Shown: positions 17,679 through 28,060, counted from the first letter of the stretch. The stretch is 64,000 nucleotides of DNA from Mycolicibacterium bacteremicum (GCF_002086115.1 NZ_MVHJ01000005.1:225532-289531), one strand, 5' to 3'. The notes: generated by a model not told the origin, from the letters alone. A program made the numbers and translations.

Positions 17679-18253
17679 GCCCAGCGGTGGCTGATGTCAC
17701 CTATCTGCAGGATCAGGAATCCCGGCGCAAGCACACGCACCGGCAGGTGTTCGGTGCCGCGGCGGCGATCCTGGCCGCCCGCACCGAAACATCGCTGGCC
17801 GAACTGGCCGCGCGGGCACGAATCGCACCGGCCGCCGTGTCGGCGCACTTCCCCACCGTCGACGCGGTCTTCGCCGAGCTGTACCTGACCCGGTTGCACG
17901 ACCTGCCGCTCGTGATCGACCCGGCGGCCGGTATGCGGGCCCGGGTCAGCGAACAGCTGCGCGCGATCACACTCGTGGTGGCCGATGAGCCGCTGCTCGC
18001 CGCGGCATGCGCGCAGGCGCTGCTGCGCGAGGACGACGATGCGGTCGCCGGGGTGCGCGCCCGGGTGGCCGCCGAGGTGCACCGCCGCACCGCCGCCGCA
18101 CTCGGCATGGGCGCCTGGCCGGAGGTTCTCGATACCGTGGAGACGCTGTTCTGGGGGGCACTGCTCCAGGTGCGGGCCCGGGTGATGAGCTACCACGCGA
18201 TGGCCGACCGGTTGGACACCATGCTGGAACTGGTGCTGCCCGACATCGACTGA
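17672..18253 (+). CDS. TetR-family transcriptional regulator
   Basis: 193 residues. The helix-turn-helix is in LAELAARARIAPAAVSAHFPTVDAVFAELY (about residues 41-70), followed by a helical ligand domain. It is divergent from fprB and lies 24 nt before an acyl-CoA synthetase gene, possibly in one transcript. Two dyad sites of the same kind flank its promoter region, one on its own start codon, which implies autoregulation. The ligand is unknown; an acyl-CoA is plausible from the context. Confidence 0.88.
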   Translation: MSSPAVADVTYLQDQESRRKHTHRQVFGAAAAILAARTETSLAELAARARIAPAAVSAHFPTVDAVFAELYLTRLHDLPLVIDPAAGMRARVSEQLRAITLVVADEPLLAAACAQALLREDDDAVAGVRARVAAEVHRRTAAALGMGAWPEVLDTVETLFWGALLQVRARVMSYHAMADRLDTMLELVLPDID

Positions 18254-18277
18254 TCCGCGGGCGTAACCTCACCGGCG

Positions 18278-19711
18278 ATGACCATCGACCTGATCCACGG
18301 CCTGGTGACCGCCGCGGCCACCGAGGCTCCCGACCGTGCCGCCGTCATCGGTGCCGACGGCACATCGATCAGCTTCGCGCAGTTCGACGTCGAGATCCGG
18401 CGCGCCGCAGCGTGGGTCGCCGCCCGCAGCCGACCCGGTGATCGCATCGCGGTGATCGCCGACAACAGTCCGGACTACGCGCGGCTCTATTACGCCGTCC
18501 CACGCAGCGGGCGCATCCTCACGCTGATCAACCAGCGACTGAGCGCCGCAGAGCAACTCGCGGCGCTCGGCATGGTCGAACCGGCCCTGCTGCTCGGCGA
18601 TCGGCGCTACCTCGACGATCTTCCCCGTCCCGGCATCGCCTTCGATGATGTTGACTGGCAGCGCTTTCCGCCGGATGAACCCGGGGAAGCCCCGTCGCCC
18701 GACGATCCGGCCTGGCTGCTGTTCACCAGCGGTTCGACCGGCACACCCAAGGGTGTGCTGCACACCCACCGGTCGATCACCACGGCGGTGCGCGGCACGG
18801 TGGCCGGCCGGGCGGTGCAGCCCGGTGGGGTGTACCTGCTGCCGTTCCCGATGTGCCACATCGCCGGGTACAACATGCTGGTACACCACTCCTGCGCCTC
18901 GACGGTGTTGCCGGTACCGGCCTTTCGGCCCGAGAGCTTCGTCGCCGCGGTGCACGCCCACCGGGTGACATCCTGCTCGTTGGCCCCGACCATGTTGCAC
19001 AGCCTGCTGGATCACCTCCGCGACACCGGGCAGTCGCTGCCGACCCTGCGCGATATCGGCTACGGCTCGGCCGCCATCCCGGCCGATCTGTTGCGCCGCG
19101 CCGTCGAAATGCTGGGCGTGGGATTCCATCAGGGCTACGGGATGACCGAAACCGGCGGCAATGTCACCTTTCTAGGACCGCAGGAGCACCGCAGCGGTGA
19201 CCCCGCGATCCTGCGCAGCGCGGGCACCCCGCACGCCGAGGTGCAGTGCCGGATCGCCGCCGACGGCGAGATCCTGGTGCGCGGTGCACAGGTGGCCGCC
19301 CGGTACTGGCCGAACACCCCGGTCACCGTGGACGGTTGGCTGCACACCGGCGATGTCGGGGAGATCGGCGCCGACGGCCGACTGGTGGTCACCGACCGGC
19401 TCAAGGACGTCATCATCACCGGAGGCGAGAACGTGTCCTCCCGCGAGGTCGAGGACGTGCTGTCGCTGCACCCGGATGTCGGGCAGGTGGCGGTCGTCGG
19501 GGTGCCCGATCCCTACTGGGGTGAGGCGATCTGCGCGGTCGTGGTGGCGGCGACCGCGGTGACGGCCGAGGAGCTGATCGCCCATGTCCGTGGCCGGCTG
19601 GCCGCCTTCAAGCGGCCGCGTCATGTGCTGTTCGTCGATGCGCTGCCCCTGACCAGCAACGGGAAGGTGGCCAAAGACGCTGTGCGTCAACAGGCCCGGG
19701 CCACCGTGTGA
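18278..19711 (+). CDS. Acyl-CoA synthetase / AMP-dependent ligase (FadD-like)
   Basis: 477 residues of the class I adenylate-forming family. P-loop LLFTSGSTGTPKG near residue 146, GYGMTETGG near 287, GWLHTGDVGEIGADGRL and TDRLKDVIITGGENV in the hinge region, and the C-terminal catalytic Lys in LTSNGKVAK. It activates a carboxylic acid to an acyl-AMP and then an acyl-CoA. At 477 residues it is short, like CoA ligases for small or aromatic acids. It ends adjacent to the convergent DUF2127 gene. Confidence 0.9.
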   Translation: MTIDLIHGLVTAAATEAPDRAAVIGADGTSISFAQFDVEIRRAAAWVAARSRPGDRIAVIADNSPDYARLYYAVPRSGRILTLINQRLSAAEQLAALGMVEPALLLGDRRYLDDLPRPGIAFDDVDWQRFPPDEPGEAPSPDDPAWLLFTSGSTGTPKGVLHTHRSITTAVRGTVAGRAVQPGGVYLLPFPMCHIAGYNMLVHHSCASTVLPVPAFRPESFVAAVHAHRVTSCSLAPTMLHSLLDHLRDTGQSLPTLRDIGYGSAAIPADLLRRAVEMLGVGFHQGYGMTETGGNVTFLGPQEHRSGDPAILRSAGTPHAEVQCRIAADGEILVRGAQVAARYWPNTPVTVDGWLHTGDVGEIGADGRLVVTDRLKDVIITGGENVSSREVEDVLSLHPDVGQVAVVGVPDPYWGEAICAVVVAATAVTAEELIAHVRGRLAAFKRPRHVLFVDALPLTSNGKVAKDAVRQQARATV

Positions 19712-20476
19712 TCAGGGGTGGTTGAGTCCGGCGCGCTCGACGCTGAGCAGGCTCTCGGTGTGATGCTCGGCGCGGTAGGCCGCACCGCCGCCGTTGAGCC
19801 CGAACAGCCGCTTGCTCCACAGCAGCCACACCACCGCGACGATGTTGATCACCACTGCGAGCACCCGCAGCGCGGTGACCTTCTCGGTCAACTCGTAGAC
19901 CTCCAGCGGCAGAAAGGCACTCGTCGCGATCACCGCGAAGTATTCGCCCCAGCGCCGCATCGACCACAACCCGACCGCCTCGATCAGTTCGATCAGGGCA
20001 TAGCCGATCAGGCCGACGGCAATCCACAGCAGGGTGGTCTCCGACAGCGTGAAGGCCTCCCCGATGTGCTGCACGATCTTGGAATCGTCCAGGTTCCAGC
20101 CGATCTGGTCGCTGAGCGGTTTGATCAACGGCAGCTCGGCCTCGAACTTCTGCTGGTATTCGGCACGGGCGCCACGTAGTTTCAGCACCGCGACGGCGGC
20201 CAGCAGCACCACCAACGCCCGGATGACGCGTTCGACGGCCAGGACGCGCATCAGGGTGCGGTCGCGCAACAACCGGCCGCGCGGTACCTCGGGCGCGGTG
20301 TCGGCCGGACCACGACCGCGGGGCGGGCCCACCACGAATGTCTCGCACCGCAGGCACCGCCAGGCCTCGCCCACCGGGGTGTCCACCCGCAGCCGGTCGC
20401 GCAACTCGGGCTCATCGGGCGCGAACGTCGCGTGCCCGTGCAGACCACAGGACCGCAGTGCGAAATCCAGCCTCAT
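19712..20476 (-). CDS. DUF2127 family membrane protein
   Basis: 254 residues. The N-terminal 45 residues carry CGLHGH and WRCLRCETFV, a possible metal-binding zinc-ribbon-like segment. The rest has about four hydrophobic segments and the conserved LIGYALIELIEAVGLW and WGEYFAVIATSAFLPLEVYEL motifs of DUF2127 proteins. The function of this family is unknown. An inverted repeat at 20514-20538 lies just upstream. Confidence 0.78.
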   Translation of the reverse strand: MRLDFALRSCGLHGHATFAPDEPELRDRLRVDTPVGEAWRCLRCETFVVGPPRGRGPADTAPEVPRGRLLRDRTLMRVLAVERVIRALVVLLAAVAVLKLRGARAEYQQKFEAELPLIKPLSDQIGWNLDDSKIVQHIGEAFTLSETTLLWIAVGLIGYALIELIEAVGLWSMRRWGEYFAVIATSAFLPLEVYELTEKVTALRVLAVVINIVAVVWLLWSKRLFGLNGGGAAYRAEHHTESLLSVERAGLNHP

Positions 20477-20513
20477 CGCAACCTTTCCGGCACCGGCACG
20501 CCGCCGCGGCGCA

Positions 20514-20538
20514 TCCTCGTACGGTCAGCGTACGAGGA
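20514..20538. promoter_or_regulatory. 9-bp inverted repeat upstream of DUF2127 gene
   Basis: TCCTCGTAC at 20514-20522 and GTACGAGGA at 20530-20538 are perfect arms around a 7-nt spacer, 37 bp upstream of the minus-strand start at 20476. It may be an operator of the DUF2127 promoter; there is no U-tract to suggest a terminator. Confidence 0.45.
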
Positions 20539-20648
20539 CGGTGGCAGGGCGTTCGCACGGAAACGACCGTGTCGGTGAATCAACCAGTCGGACAAGCTGT
20601 CCGAGGAACGATCACAGCCGATACGGAAACAGGCATAAACGACGAAAA

Positions 20649-20667
20649 GTAGGTTATCCTACCCTAA
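20649..20667 (+). promoter_or_regulatory. IdeR/DtxR-type iron box overlapping the start of the siderophore-binding gene
   Basis: The 19 bp GTAGGTTATCCTACCCTAA match the mycobacterial iron-box consensus TTAGGTTAGGCTAACCTAA at 15 of 19 positions. The box ends on the first base of the ATG at 20667. Repression by iron-loaded IdeR would shut the gene off. Confidence 0.75.
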
Positions 20668-21677
20668 TGTCAGTTCGATTCCTGCGCTCGATCGCCACCC
20701 GATCGCGCGGTTCGCTCGCCGTGTGCATCGTCGCGTCTACTCTTGTCACCGGATGCGGCGCCGCGGGCCCCGACACCGCACAGAACGATGCGAACGCCAC
20801 GGAACCTGCTGATGCCATTGTCATCTCCCACAAGTTCGGCGAGACCAGACTCGACGAGCAACCACAGCGAGTGGTCACCGTCGGATGGAATGACCAGGAC
20901 GATGTATTGGCACTCGGCGTGGTACCTGTAGGCACCAGAAGCTTTTTCGACAACTACAACGATTTCCCCTGGGTCAAGGAAGCCACCGACGGCAAGGGCG
21001 TACCGGTCATCCCCGGAGATGAGATCAACTTCGAGGCCATCGCCAAGGCGAAGCCCGACGTCATCTTCGCCATCTACGAGACCATCGACCAGAAAACCTA
21101 CGACCAGTTGTCGCAGATCGCGCCGACCGTCATCCAGTCCGACGAGTATCCCGACGAGGAAACCCCGTGGGATGTGCAGCTTCTGACCATCGGCAAGGCG
21201 CTGGGCAAGGAATCCGAGGCCCAGTCGCTGGTGGATGAGGTCAACACCAGAATCACCGAGACCACAACCGCCCACCCGGAGTTCGCCGGCAAGACACTCG
21301 TCGCCGATTTCACCTCCGAACTGGACTCGCAGTACCTGCTCGGTGAGGGTGACCCGCGCCGCCAGCTGTTCGACGAGCTCGGATTCACCGCCCAGCCCGA
21401 CACCGGGGACGTCTCCGATGAGAAACTCTCGCTGCTCGAGGGCGACGTCCTGTTCGTCAATGGCCTCACCAAGGAGCAGGTCGCGGGATCACCGGCCTTC
21501 AGCCGGCTCGACGTCGTCCGCGAGGATCGCACGCTGTACGCCGGATCGGACTCCGCGCTCAGCGGCGCGCTGACCTACAGCGGGCCCGACGCACTGCTCT
21601 ACGCCCTCGACGTGCTCACCCCGCAGTTGAGCAATGCGCTCACCGGCAAGCCGGTCACCGACCTGTCGAATTCCTGA
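20667..21677 (+). CDS. Iron-siderophore ABC transporter substrate-binding lipoprotein
   Basis: 336 residues. A signal peptide ends in the lipobox VTGC with Cys30 as the lipidation site. The mature part is a FecB/FepB-like periplasmic binding domain (PQRVVTVGWNDQDDVLALG; later FEAIAKAKPDVIF). It should bind a ferric siderophore or haem outside the membrane and deliver it to an ABC permease, which is not in this window. The overlapping iron box makes iron control very likely. A longer in-frame stretch upstream is not needed, because the signal peptide starts at this ATG. Confidence 0.9.
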   Translation: MSVRFLRSIATRSRGSLAVCIVASTLVTGCGAAGPDTAQNDANATEPADAIVISHKFGETRLDEQPQRVVTVGWNDQDDVLALGVVPVGTRSFFDNYNDFPWVKEATDGKGVPVIPGDEINFEAIAKAKPDVIFAIYETIDQKTYDQLSQIAPTVIQSDEYPDEETPWDVQLLTIGKALGKESEAQSLVDEVNTRITETTTAHPEFAGKTLVADFTSELDSQYLLGEGDPRRQLFDELGFTAQPDTGDVSDEKLSLLEGDVLFVNGLTKEQVAGSPAFSRLDVVREDRTLYAGSDSALSGALTYSGPDALLYALDVLTPQLSNALTGKPVTDLSNS

Positions 21678-21716
21678 CGGGCCGCCTGGCCGGGCCACCG
21701 CACGAGTCGTGCCCGG

Positions 21717-22936
21717 TCAGGCGACCTCGACCACGTGCGCCGCTGACTGCCCGATCGTCGCTTGCGTATCGCCGATCATCGTGCGCAGCAGGGCTTTCTG
21801 CTCCCGGTCCCCGCGGGCGGCATCGGCATCGGCGCGGCCCGGCAACGCCAGCACCGAGACGCTGCGCAGCACGTTGACCGGCAATCGCAGCGCCGGGTAC
21901 CAGGGCAGCACATGAGCGGGTAACCCGAGCGCGGTCATGGCCCGGGGCCCGAGGAAGGCGCTGGTGACCGAGAGGTGCTGGGCCCGGGCCAGCCGGCGTC
22001 GCACACCGGCCAGGCTGGTGTAATGCCAGGCAAGCGGGTCCTGAGCCATCGGGACCGCGAGTTGACGGGTGGATTCATCGGGTTCGGCCAGCGCCGTCAG
22101 GGTGTGGAAGAGCACCCGGATGCCGTCGCGGTAGTCCCGCGGCAACCATTCGTCGTCGACGCCGATCAGCCAGCCGACATAACGGGTCAGGTGCGCGATA
22201 CCCGCGTAGTCCCGCGGCGAGAGCAGCAGACCCATGCCGATACCACCGGCCGACGGGGCGATCAGCGCGCCGACCAGGGTGGCGGCCATATCGGTCTGGT
22301 TGATCGGCAGGCCCCACTCCCCGGCGCGCCAGTCCGGATGGCGGCGACGTGGCGGCGCACCATCGCATGGATCAACCGCACCCGCAGCGTCGAGCGGTAA
22401 CCGGCACCGAGCGGGTCCATGCCGCGGGGCGAGATGACATCCAACGCCCACTGCATGGTTTCGGCGAACCGCTTGTTCGAACCCTTCTCCAGCGCACCGG
22501 TGCGCACCAGGGTCTTGTTGAATCCGGAGAACTGGTAGCCACCGAGCAGCGAGACGTCGCGGGCGATGTACATCCCGTCGGCGCCGCTGCGGCGCATCGC
22601 GCGCTCCCCGCGCCGGATCAGCTCCCAGTCAACCCAATCCGGAACGGTCTCGACGGCCGCGAAGAATTTGCGCAGCGGGGCGGGCGCCTCGGGCACCGCG
22701 GCGATCCCCTCGGCCGCCGCCCGGTCGAACAGCGGCCGGGTCTGCGCCATCCCGGTGTCGGTCATCCAGGCCACCAGCCGGTCGGCGGCCGGGTCGCCGA
22801 CGGTGAGCCGCTCGCCGAGCCGACGCCACTGCTCTTCGTCGGGTTCACCAAGACCCAGGATGCCGGCCAGCAACCGGATGGCGCCGGGCACCGCCTTCGG
22901 CGCATCCGGGTGCCGGGTGGGAACGGGCCCGTCCAT
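21717..22936 (-). pseudogene. MpaB-family (DUF2236) oxygenase, broken by one frameshift
   Basis: From the ATG at 22936 (AAAGGAGAGC upstream) the frame reads an MpaB-like protein to RLIHAMVRRHVAA, and then runs into an unrelated tail and a stop at 22262. The natural continuation HPDWRAGEWGLPINQTDMA is in the next frame and runs to 21717. Adding one base near 22340-22346, in a GCC-GCC-CAT context, would restore a single 406-residue protein. This is either a real inactivating deletion or a sequencing slip in a GC-rich run. Family members are thought to be haem-type oxygenases. A TetR gene is divergent. Confidence 0.85.
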
Positions 22937-23008
22937 ATCGCTCTCCTTTGAGCCGCACTTTGGATTACATGCGTCGTCCGAATTTAGGGCGCAGGTAGGG
23001 TGCTGTCA

Positions 23009-23650
23009 ATGAAGCGCGCGAAGGTGGAGCGGGATTACGGCGGTATCAGCGCGACCGACCGTCGCGCCGACCGGCGCCGACGCCTGCTTGCCGCGGGCCG
23101 CCAGCTGTGGGGCGAATCGGGCGTCGCCGATGTCACCGTGCGTGGCGTCTGCAGCCAGGCAGGCCTGATCACCCGGTACTTCTACGAGCAGTTCGACAAC
23201 CGGGAGGCGCTGATCTTCGCAGTCGCCGACGACGTCCGCGACCAGCTACTGGAAGCCATGGTGCGCGCCGGCGTCGGCGACCCGGGGAGCCTGGCGGACA
23301 AGCTGCGCTCGGCGCTGTCGGCATTCTTGGAGATCATCGCGGCGGACCCGCATGTGCATCGCATCTCCACCGGCGATGTCAGCAATGTCCCGGGGCTCAC
23401 CCAGCATCGCGCCAAGATCCTCGACCTCATCACCGACGAGATCACCCGTCGCGCGCCGGATGTCCTCGGCGACGAGGTGCCCGGGCCGACGGAGTTGCGC
23501 CGTGGCGCGTTGTTCATCGTGGGCGGGGTCAATCAGCTGATCGAGGACTGGCTGGCCGATCCGCGGCTGTCGCCGGCCGAGTTGGCGCAGATCGCCGCCG
23601 ACATGTGCGTGGCGTTCTTCCGCGGGCTCGCGCACTCCCCCACTCGGTGA
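23009..23650 (+). CDS. TetR-family transcriptional regulator
   Basis: 213 residues from the ATG at 23009 (an alternative GTG lies at 23000). The helix-turn-helix spans about residues 35-65 (VTVRGVCSQAGLITRYFYEQFDNREALI). It is divergent from the MpaB-type oxygenase gene with a 72-bp gap, so it probably controls it and itself. The C-terminal ligand domain gives no clue to the effector. Confidence 0.87.
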   Translation: MKRAKVERDYGGISATDRRADRRRRLLAAGRQLWGESGVADVTVRGVCSQAGLITRYFYEQFDNREALIFAVADDVRDQLLEAMVRAGVGDPGSLADKLRSALSAFLEIIAADPHVHRISTGDVSNVPGLTQHRAKILDLITDEITRRAPDVLGDEVPGPTELRRGALFIVGGVNQLIEDWLADPRLSPAELAQIAADMCVAFFRGLAHSPTR

Positions 23651-23671
23651 TTCCGGCGCGCTGACGTTCGG

Positions 23672-24148
23672 TCAGCGAGCGACGGGCCAGGCCCACACCG
23701 ACATGTCGCCGCGCGGGTAGTTCATGCACACCGCGGCCGCCTTGGCCACCACGCCCTTGTTGTTGAAGAACACCTTGGCCCAGTTGCCCCACCGGGTGGC
23801 CACCTGCTCGTAGTAGATGTTGGTGGCGGTGTCCTCGGAGTACTGCCGCCGGCCCGCGGCATCCAGTGAGTAGAACCAGTGGATCCGGTCCACGGCCATC
23901 TGCTGGACATCGAGCGGGCGGTTGCTCTTGTCCAGCATGTACCGCTCGAAGTAGATGGGACTGGTGTCCCGGGCAGCAGCCAGGTACTGCTCTGCGTCGC
24001 ACTGGGTTTCGATCTGCTTACTCGGAATCGGGTACTCGTCGGTGGCGTCGGCCTGGGCCGACGGCGAGTTGAGCAGCGCCGCCGAGACGGCGGCGACCAT
24101 CACCATGAACGACGCCCGGACTGTCCAGCGGAGGGTGTGGATGTTCAT
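23672..24148 (-). CDS. Rv0455c-like secreted protein (DUF5078), siderophore-export partner type
   Basis: 158 residues with an N-terminal signal peptide (hydrophobic to about residue 33, then ADATDEYPIP). The mature sequence CDAEQYLAAARDTSPIYFERYM, FFNNKGVVAKAAAVC and NYPRGDMSVWAW closely recalls M. tuberculosis Rv0455c, a secreted protein reported to be needed for mycobactin export with MmpS4/MmpL4. Two Cys could form the expected disulfide. Its ATG overlaps the stop of the DUF732 gene (ATGA), making it the last gene of an mmpS-mmpL operon. Confidence 0.82.
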   Translation of the reverse strand: MNIHTLRWTVRASFMVMVAAVSAALLNSPSAQADATDEYPIPSKQIETQCDAEQYLAAARDTSPIYFERYMLDKSNRPLDVQQMAVDRIHWFYSLDAAGRRQYSEDTATNIYYEQVATRWGNWAKVFFNNKGVVAKAAAVCMNYPRGDMSVWAWPVAR

Positions 24149-24483
24149 GGCTGCTCCTGATTCGTCGTCAACTTGTCCAGGTGCACCGGGCAGTACATCC
24201 GCAGTGCGGTACCGAGGAACTGGTACACCTGCTCGGTGCTGTTCGTACGAGCCAGGTTCTGCGCCAGGAACTGCGCGGAATCCGTTGCGGTGGCGTCGAC
24301 TCCGGTGTCGAACCGCTTGCAGCTGATCTTGGCCATCCAGGCGTTGAAGTCCCGCTGGCCGTAGATCCCGAATCCGTGCAGTTCGTTGGCGAAGTCGGTG
24401 TCGCGGTCGGCGACCGCGGTGGCGGTCCCGACCGGCAGCACCATCGTCACCGCCGCGGCCGCCGCGATCACGAATCGTCTCAT
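24145..24483 (-). CDS. Secreted DUF732 domain protein
   Basis: 112 residues: a signal peptide ([19 protein letters not shown]) and then a small helical DUF732 domain with two Cys (SCKRFD and YCPVH), the usual pattern of this mycobacterial family. The ATG overlaps the mmpL stop as ATGA, and its own stop overlaps the next start, so it is firmly tied to the MmpL operon. It is probably a periplasmic accessory of the transporter (inference). Confidence 0.83.
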   Translation of the reverse strand: MRRFVIAAAAAVTMVLPVGTATAVADRDTDFANELHGFGIYGQRDFNAWMAKISCKRFDTGVDATATDSAQFLAQNLARTNSTEQVYQFLGTALRMYCPVHLDKLTTNQEQP

Positions 24484-27383
24484 GAGAGCACCTCTTCCGG
24501 GCTGCGCTGCAACGGTTTCGGCCATGGCTGCGGCCGGGGCCGCGGGCGCACCTGCAGCGGCCACCAGAACCAGCGCCCCATCATGGCCGCGATCGACGGT
24601 GTCATCAGCGACCGCACGATCAGGGTGTCGAACAGCAGGCCCAGACCGATGGTGCTGCCCACCTGACCGATCACGATCATGTCGGACACCAGCATGCCGA
24701 TCATGGTGAACGCGAACACGAATCCGGCTGCGGTCACCACGGATCCGGTGCCGGCCATGGACCGGATGATCCCGGTGTGAATACCGGCGTGCACTTCTTC
24801 CTTCATCCGGGACACCAGCAGCAGGTTGTAGTCCGCACCGACGGCCAGCAACACGATCACCGACATCGGCAGCACCATCCAGCCGAGCGGGATGCCGACG
24901 ATGTGCTGCCACACCAGTACCGAGAGGCCGAACGCCGAACCGAGACTGAGCACGACGGTGCCGACGATGACGGCGGCCGCCGCGACGGCCCGGGTCAGGA
25001 TCACCATGATCAGGAAGATCAGGATGAGTGAGGCAACTGCGGCGATCAGCAGGTCGTAGTCCGCGCCCTGCTGCATGTCCTTGTACATGGCTGCGCTGCC
25101 ACCGACGAAGATCGTCGACCCCTCCAGCGGGGTGCCCTTGATCGCATCGGCCACCGCGACGCGCATCGGGTCGATGCGCTCGGTACCGTCCTCGGTCAGC
25201 GGGTCACCTTGGTGGAAGACCGTGAAGCGCACCGCTTTTCCGTCCGGTGACATCATCAGCTTCATACCGCGCTGGAAGTCGGCGGTCTCGAAAGCCTCCG
25301 GGGGCAGATAGAACGTGTCGTCGTTGCGGGCGGCGTCGAACGCCTCCCCCATCGCGGTGTTGTCCTCCAGGTTGGCCATGTTCTGGTCCTGCTGCATGCG
25401 CTGCGCCTGGTACTGGTTCAGCATGATCTGCTTCTGATTCTTCATCGTCTGGATCATCGCCGGCATCAGGGCCGCCATCTGCGGCGTCAGCTGTGCCATC
25501 CGTTCGATATCGGGAACCAGTTCGGTGAAATCGTCACTCATCGTGCTGATTCCGTCCAGGCTGTCGAACACCGACCGCATCGACCAGCACAGCGGGATGT
25601 TGAAGCAGTGCGGTTCCCAGTAGAAGTAGTTGCGCAGCGGCCGGAACTGATCGTCGAAGTCGGCCAGGTGATCCCGGACCTCGTTGAGGTTGGCCGAGGT
25701 GTCGTTCATCTTGTCGGCCATCCGGCGCGTGACGTCGGCCAGCTCCAGGGTGATGCTCTGCATCTTTTCCATCGAGTCGATGGTCACCTGCATCTCGTTG
25801 GCCTGCTGCAGCGTGTTGTCCAGCACCGTCTGCTGGAAGTCGTTGTTCATGATCTGCCCGGTGCCGCTCTGACCCACCGTGTACGCCAGCGTGGAGTGCT
25901 TGATCGGCTTGCCGTCGGGCCGGGTGATGGTGGTGACCGAGGCGATACCGTGCACCTTCACCAACGCCTTGGCGATCCGGTCGATGACCAGGAAGTCCGC
26001 CGGGTTGCGCAGATCGTGGTCGGCCTCGACCATCACCAGGTCGGGGTTCATCTTGGCGTCCGAGAAGTGCCGGTCCGCCGCCGCGTAGCCGACATTGGCC
26101 GGCACGTCGTCGGGCAGATAGATCCGGTCGTTGTAGGTGGTGTGATACCCCGGCAGGGTCAGCAGACCGACCAGGCAGAGCACCATGGCGCCGACCAGGA
26201 TCGCCCCCGGCCAGCGCACGGTGGCGGTGCCGAGCCGGCGCCAACCACGGGCGCGGCCGTTGCCCTTGGGCTCCAGGACCTTTCCGAACCGCGTGACGAT
26301 CGAGATCAGTGCCGGGCCCATCGTCAGGGCGGCCGCCACCACGATCGTCATACCGACCGCCAGCGGGAAGCCCATGCTCTGGAAGTACGGCAACCGGGTG
26401 AAGTGCAGGCACAGCGTGGCGCCGGCGATCGTCATACCCGAGGCGAGCACCACGTGCGCGGTGCCGTGGAACATGTCGTAGTAGGCGTCCTCGCGGTCCA
26501 GCCCGGTGCGCCGCGCCTCCTGATATCGCCCGATCAGGAAGATCGCGTAGTCGGTGGCCGCGGCGATGGCCAGCGTCACCACCATGCTGGTCGCGAACGT
26601 CGTCAGCCCGAACACCTCGTAGTAGCCGAGGAAGGACACGATGCCCCGGGCCGAGAGCAGACCGACGAAGACCATCGCCATGATCACCAGCGTCGTGAAG
26701 AACGACCGGTAGATGATCAGCAGCATCACGATGATGATGCCGATCGTCACGCCCTCGATGGTTTTCATGCTGGCGTCACCGACGATGTTCTGGTCGGTGG
26801 TCAGTGCCGCCGGGCCGGTGACGTAGGCCGCGACACCGGGCGGCGCCTGGGTGCCCTCGACGATGTCGCGGACCGTCTGGACCGACTCGTTGGCCAGCGC
26901 CTCGCCCTGATCGCCGGCGATGTACACCTGCACATAGGCGGCCTTGCCGTCGATGCTCTGCGCACCGGCCGCCGTCAGGGTGTCGCCCCAGAAGTCCTGC
27001 ACGTGCTGGACGTGGGTGGTGTCGGCCTCCAGCTTGCGCACGATCTCGTCGTAGAAGGTGTGTGCGTCGGCGCCGAGCGGCTCATCTCCTTCCAGCACGA
27101 TCATGACCGAGCTGCTGGTGTCGTATTCCTCGAACTTCTCACCGACGTGCTTGGTGGCGATCAGCGCGGGCGCATCGTTGGGGCTCATCGAGACCGCACG
27201 CATCTTGCCGACGTCTTCGAGCTGCGGCACCGCGGTGTTCAGGAATCCGACGATGACGACCCAGCCGATGACGATCGGGATCGAGAAGGCCCGGATGAAG
27301 CGGGGCAGTTTGGGCCGCGAGGCGGCCGCGTGCCGGGCCGGCGGGATGGGGCCGGTGGGCGCGTCTTCCGCGAAAGTCGTCAT
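24480..27383 (-). CDS. MmpL-family RND transporter
   Basis: 967 residues, the usual size of MmpL4/MmpL5-type proteins. Two repeated halves of six transmembrane segments each; the proton-relay Asp-Tyr pairs are visible in [13 protein letters not shown] (first half) and [12 protein letters not shown] (second half). A long periplasmic region with helical repeats ([19 protein letters not shown]) separates the halves. It should export a lipid or siderophore. The ATG at 27383 follows AGGAG. The gene follows mmpS and is coupled to the DUF732 gene. Confidence 0.95.
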   Translation of the reverse strand: MTTFAEDAPTGPIPPARHAAASRPKLPRFIRAFSIPIVIGWVVIVGFLNTAVPQLEDVGKMRAVSMSPNDAPALIATKHVGEKFEEYDTSSSVMIVLEGDEPLGADAHTFYDEIVRKLEADTTHVQHVQDFWGDTLTAAGAQSIDGKAAYVQVYIAGDQGEALANESVQTVRDIVEGTQAPPGVAAYVTGPAALTTDQNIVGDASMKTIEGVTIGIIIVMLLIIYRSFFTTLVIMAMVFVGLLSARGIVSFLGYYEVFGLTTFATSMVVTLAIAAATDYAIFLIGRYQEARRTGLDREDAYYDMFHGTAHVVLASGMTIAGATLCLHFTRLPYFQSMGFPLAVGMTIVVAAALTMGPALISIVTRFGKVLEPKGNGRARGWRRLGTATVRWPGAILVGAMVLCLVGLLTLPGYHTTYNDRIYLPDDVPANVGYAAADRHFSDAKMNPDLVMVEADHDLRNPADFLVIDRIAKALVKVHGIASVTTITRPDGKPIKHSTLAYTVGQSGTGQIMNNDFQQTVLDNTLQQANEMQVTIDSMEKMQSITLELADVTRRMADKMNDTSANLNEVRDHLADFDDQFRPLRNYFYWEPHCFNIPLCWSMRSVFDSLDGISTMSDDFTELVPDIERMAQLTPQMAALMPAMIQTMKNQKQIMLNQYQAQRMQQDQNMANLEDNTAMGEAFDAARNDDTFYLPPEAFETADFQRGMKLMMSPDGKAVRFTVFHQGDPLTEDGTERIDPMRVAVADAIKGTPLEGSTIFVGGSAAMYKDMQQGADYDLLIAAVASLILIFLIMVILTRAVAAAAVIVGTVVLSLGSAFGLSVLVWQHIVGIPLGWMVLPMSVIVLLAVGADYNLLLVSRMKEEVHAGIHTGIIRSMAGTGSVVTAAGFVFAFTMIGMLVSDMIVIGQVGSTIGLGLLFDTLIVRSLMTPSIAAMMGRWFWWPLQVRPRPRPQPWPKPLQRSPEEVLS

Positions 27384-27444
27384 GCGATCTCCTCGCAGGC
27401 TCGGATCTCGCATGTGGTCTGTCGATTCGCTCCGCAAGCGTCGC

Positions 27445-27867
27445 TCATGCGGCCTTCACCAGGCAGTAGGTGGCGGCGTTCATACCCTCAGCCGTCCTTT
27501 CGTCTTTCACCTCGTCATCCACGGTGACGCGGCAGCTGATGGAGGATCCGTCACCCTGGGCCATGATGTTGGGCATGACCGACGGCAGCGTCGTCTCCAG
27601 GGTCAGGGTCCAGGGCAGCGCGACTTCGCCCGTGCGCTGCGGCTTACCGTCCAGGTCGGCGTAGTTGATCCTGGCGTAGGAGCCGGTGCCGAAGATCTCG
27701 TAGGTGACGACCTTGGGGTTGAAGTTGTCGGCGGTGTCGGCGTCGATCGGGGTGACGATTGCGCCGTCGGAGCCGAACACCGAGCGCAACTGCGACACGG
27801 TCAGACCACCGATGACGATCGCGAACACCACCAGGACGGGTAACCAGACCCGCTTGACGACCTTCAT
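27445..27867 (-). CDS. MmpS-family transporter accessory protein
   Basis: 140 residues: one N-terminal transmembrane segment ([17 protein letters not shown]) followed by a periplasmic beta domain with [10 protein letters not shown] and [10 protein letters not shown], the MmpS pattern, and two Cys (SCRVT, YCLVK). It works with the MmpL pump encoded next. I chose the ATG at 27867 because MmpS proteins start just before the KRVW membrane anchor; a GTG at 27891 is possible. Confidence 0.92.
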   Translation of the reverse strand: MKVVKRVWLPVLVVFAIVIGGLTVSQLRSVFGSDGAIVTPIDADTADNFNPKVVTYEIFGTGSYARINYADLDGKPQRTGEVALPWTLTLETTLPSVMPNIMAQGDGSSISCRVTVDDEVKDERTAEGMNAATYCLVKAA

Positions 27868-28010
27868 GACCGACCACACCCATTGCTGCACAACGGTTTC
27901 TGCCGTCCGCGGGCATGCTCGAAGACACTGGTCACGATCGGGCCTTTCAGGTTCGAGGCGCCGCGGTCCACTTTGCGCAGGCGATCCTGAGAGAATCTAA
28001 GCTTCGAAGT

Positions 28011-28060
28011 GGATAGAGTCAATCCGTTTCTGGCGAACGGTAAGCCTCATCACTAAAGTG
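28011..28060. promoter_or_regulatory. Divergent promoter region mmpS / TetR with weak dyads
   Basis: Within the 190-bp gap between mmpS and the TetR gene there are two small dyads: GGAT-N7-ATCC at 28011-28025, and CACTAAAGTG at 28051-28060, the latter ending on the GTG start of the TetR gene. Either could be the operator. Neither is repeated elsewhere in view. No iron box is seen here. Confidence 0.35.

Noticed and set aside
25608..27527. 639-residue open frame on the plus strand opposite mmpL
   Set aside because: It mirrors a well-formed MmpL gene, is rich in His, Asp, Gly and Arg, and has no domain; long antisense frames are common in high-GC DNA.
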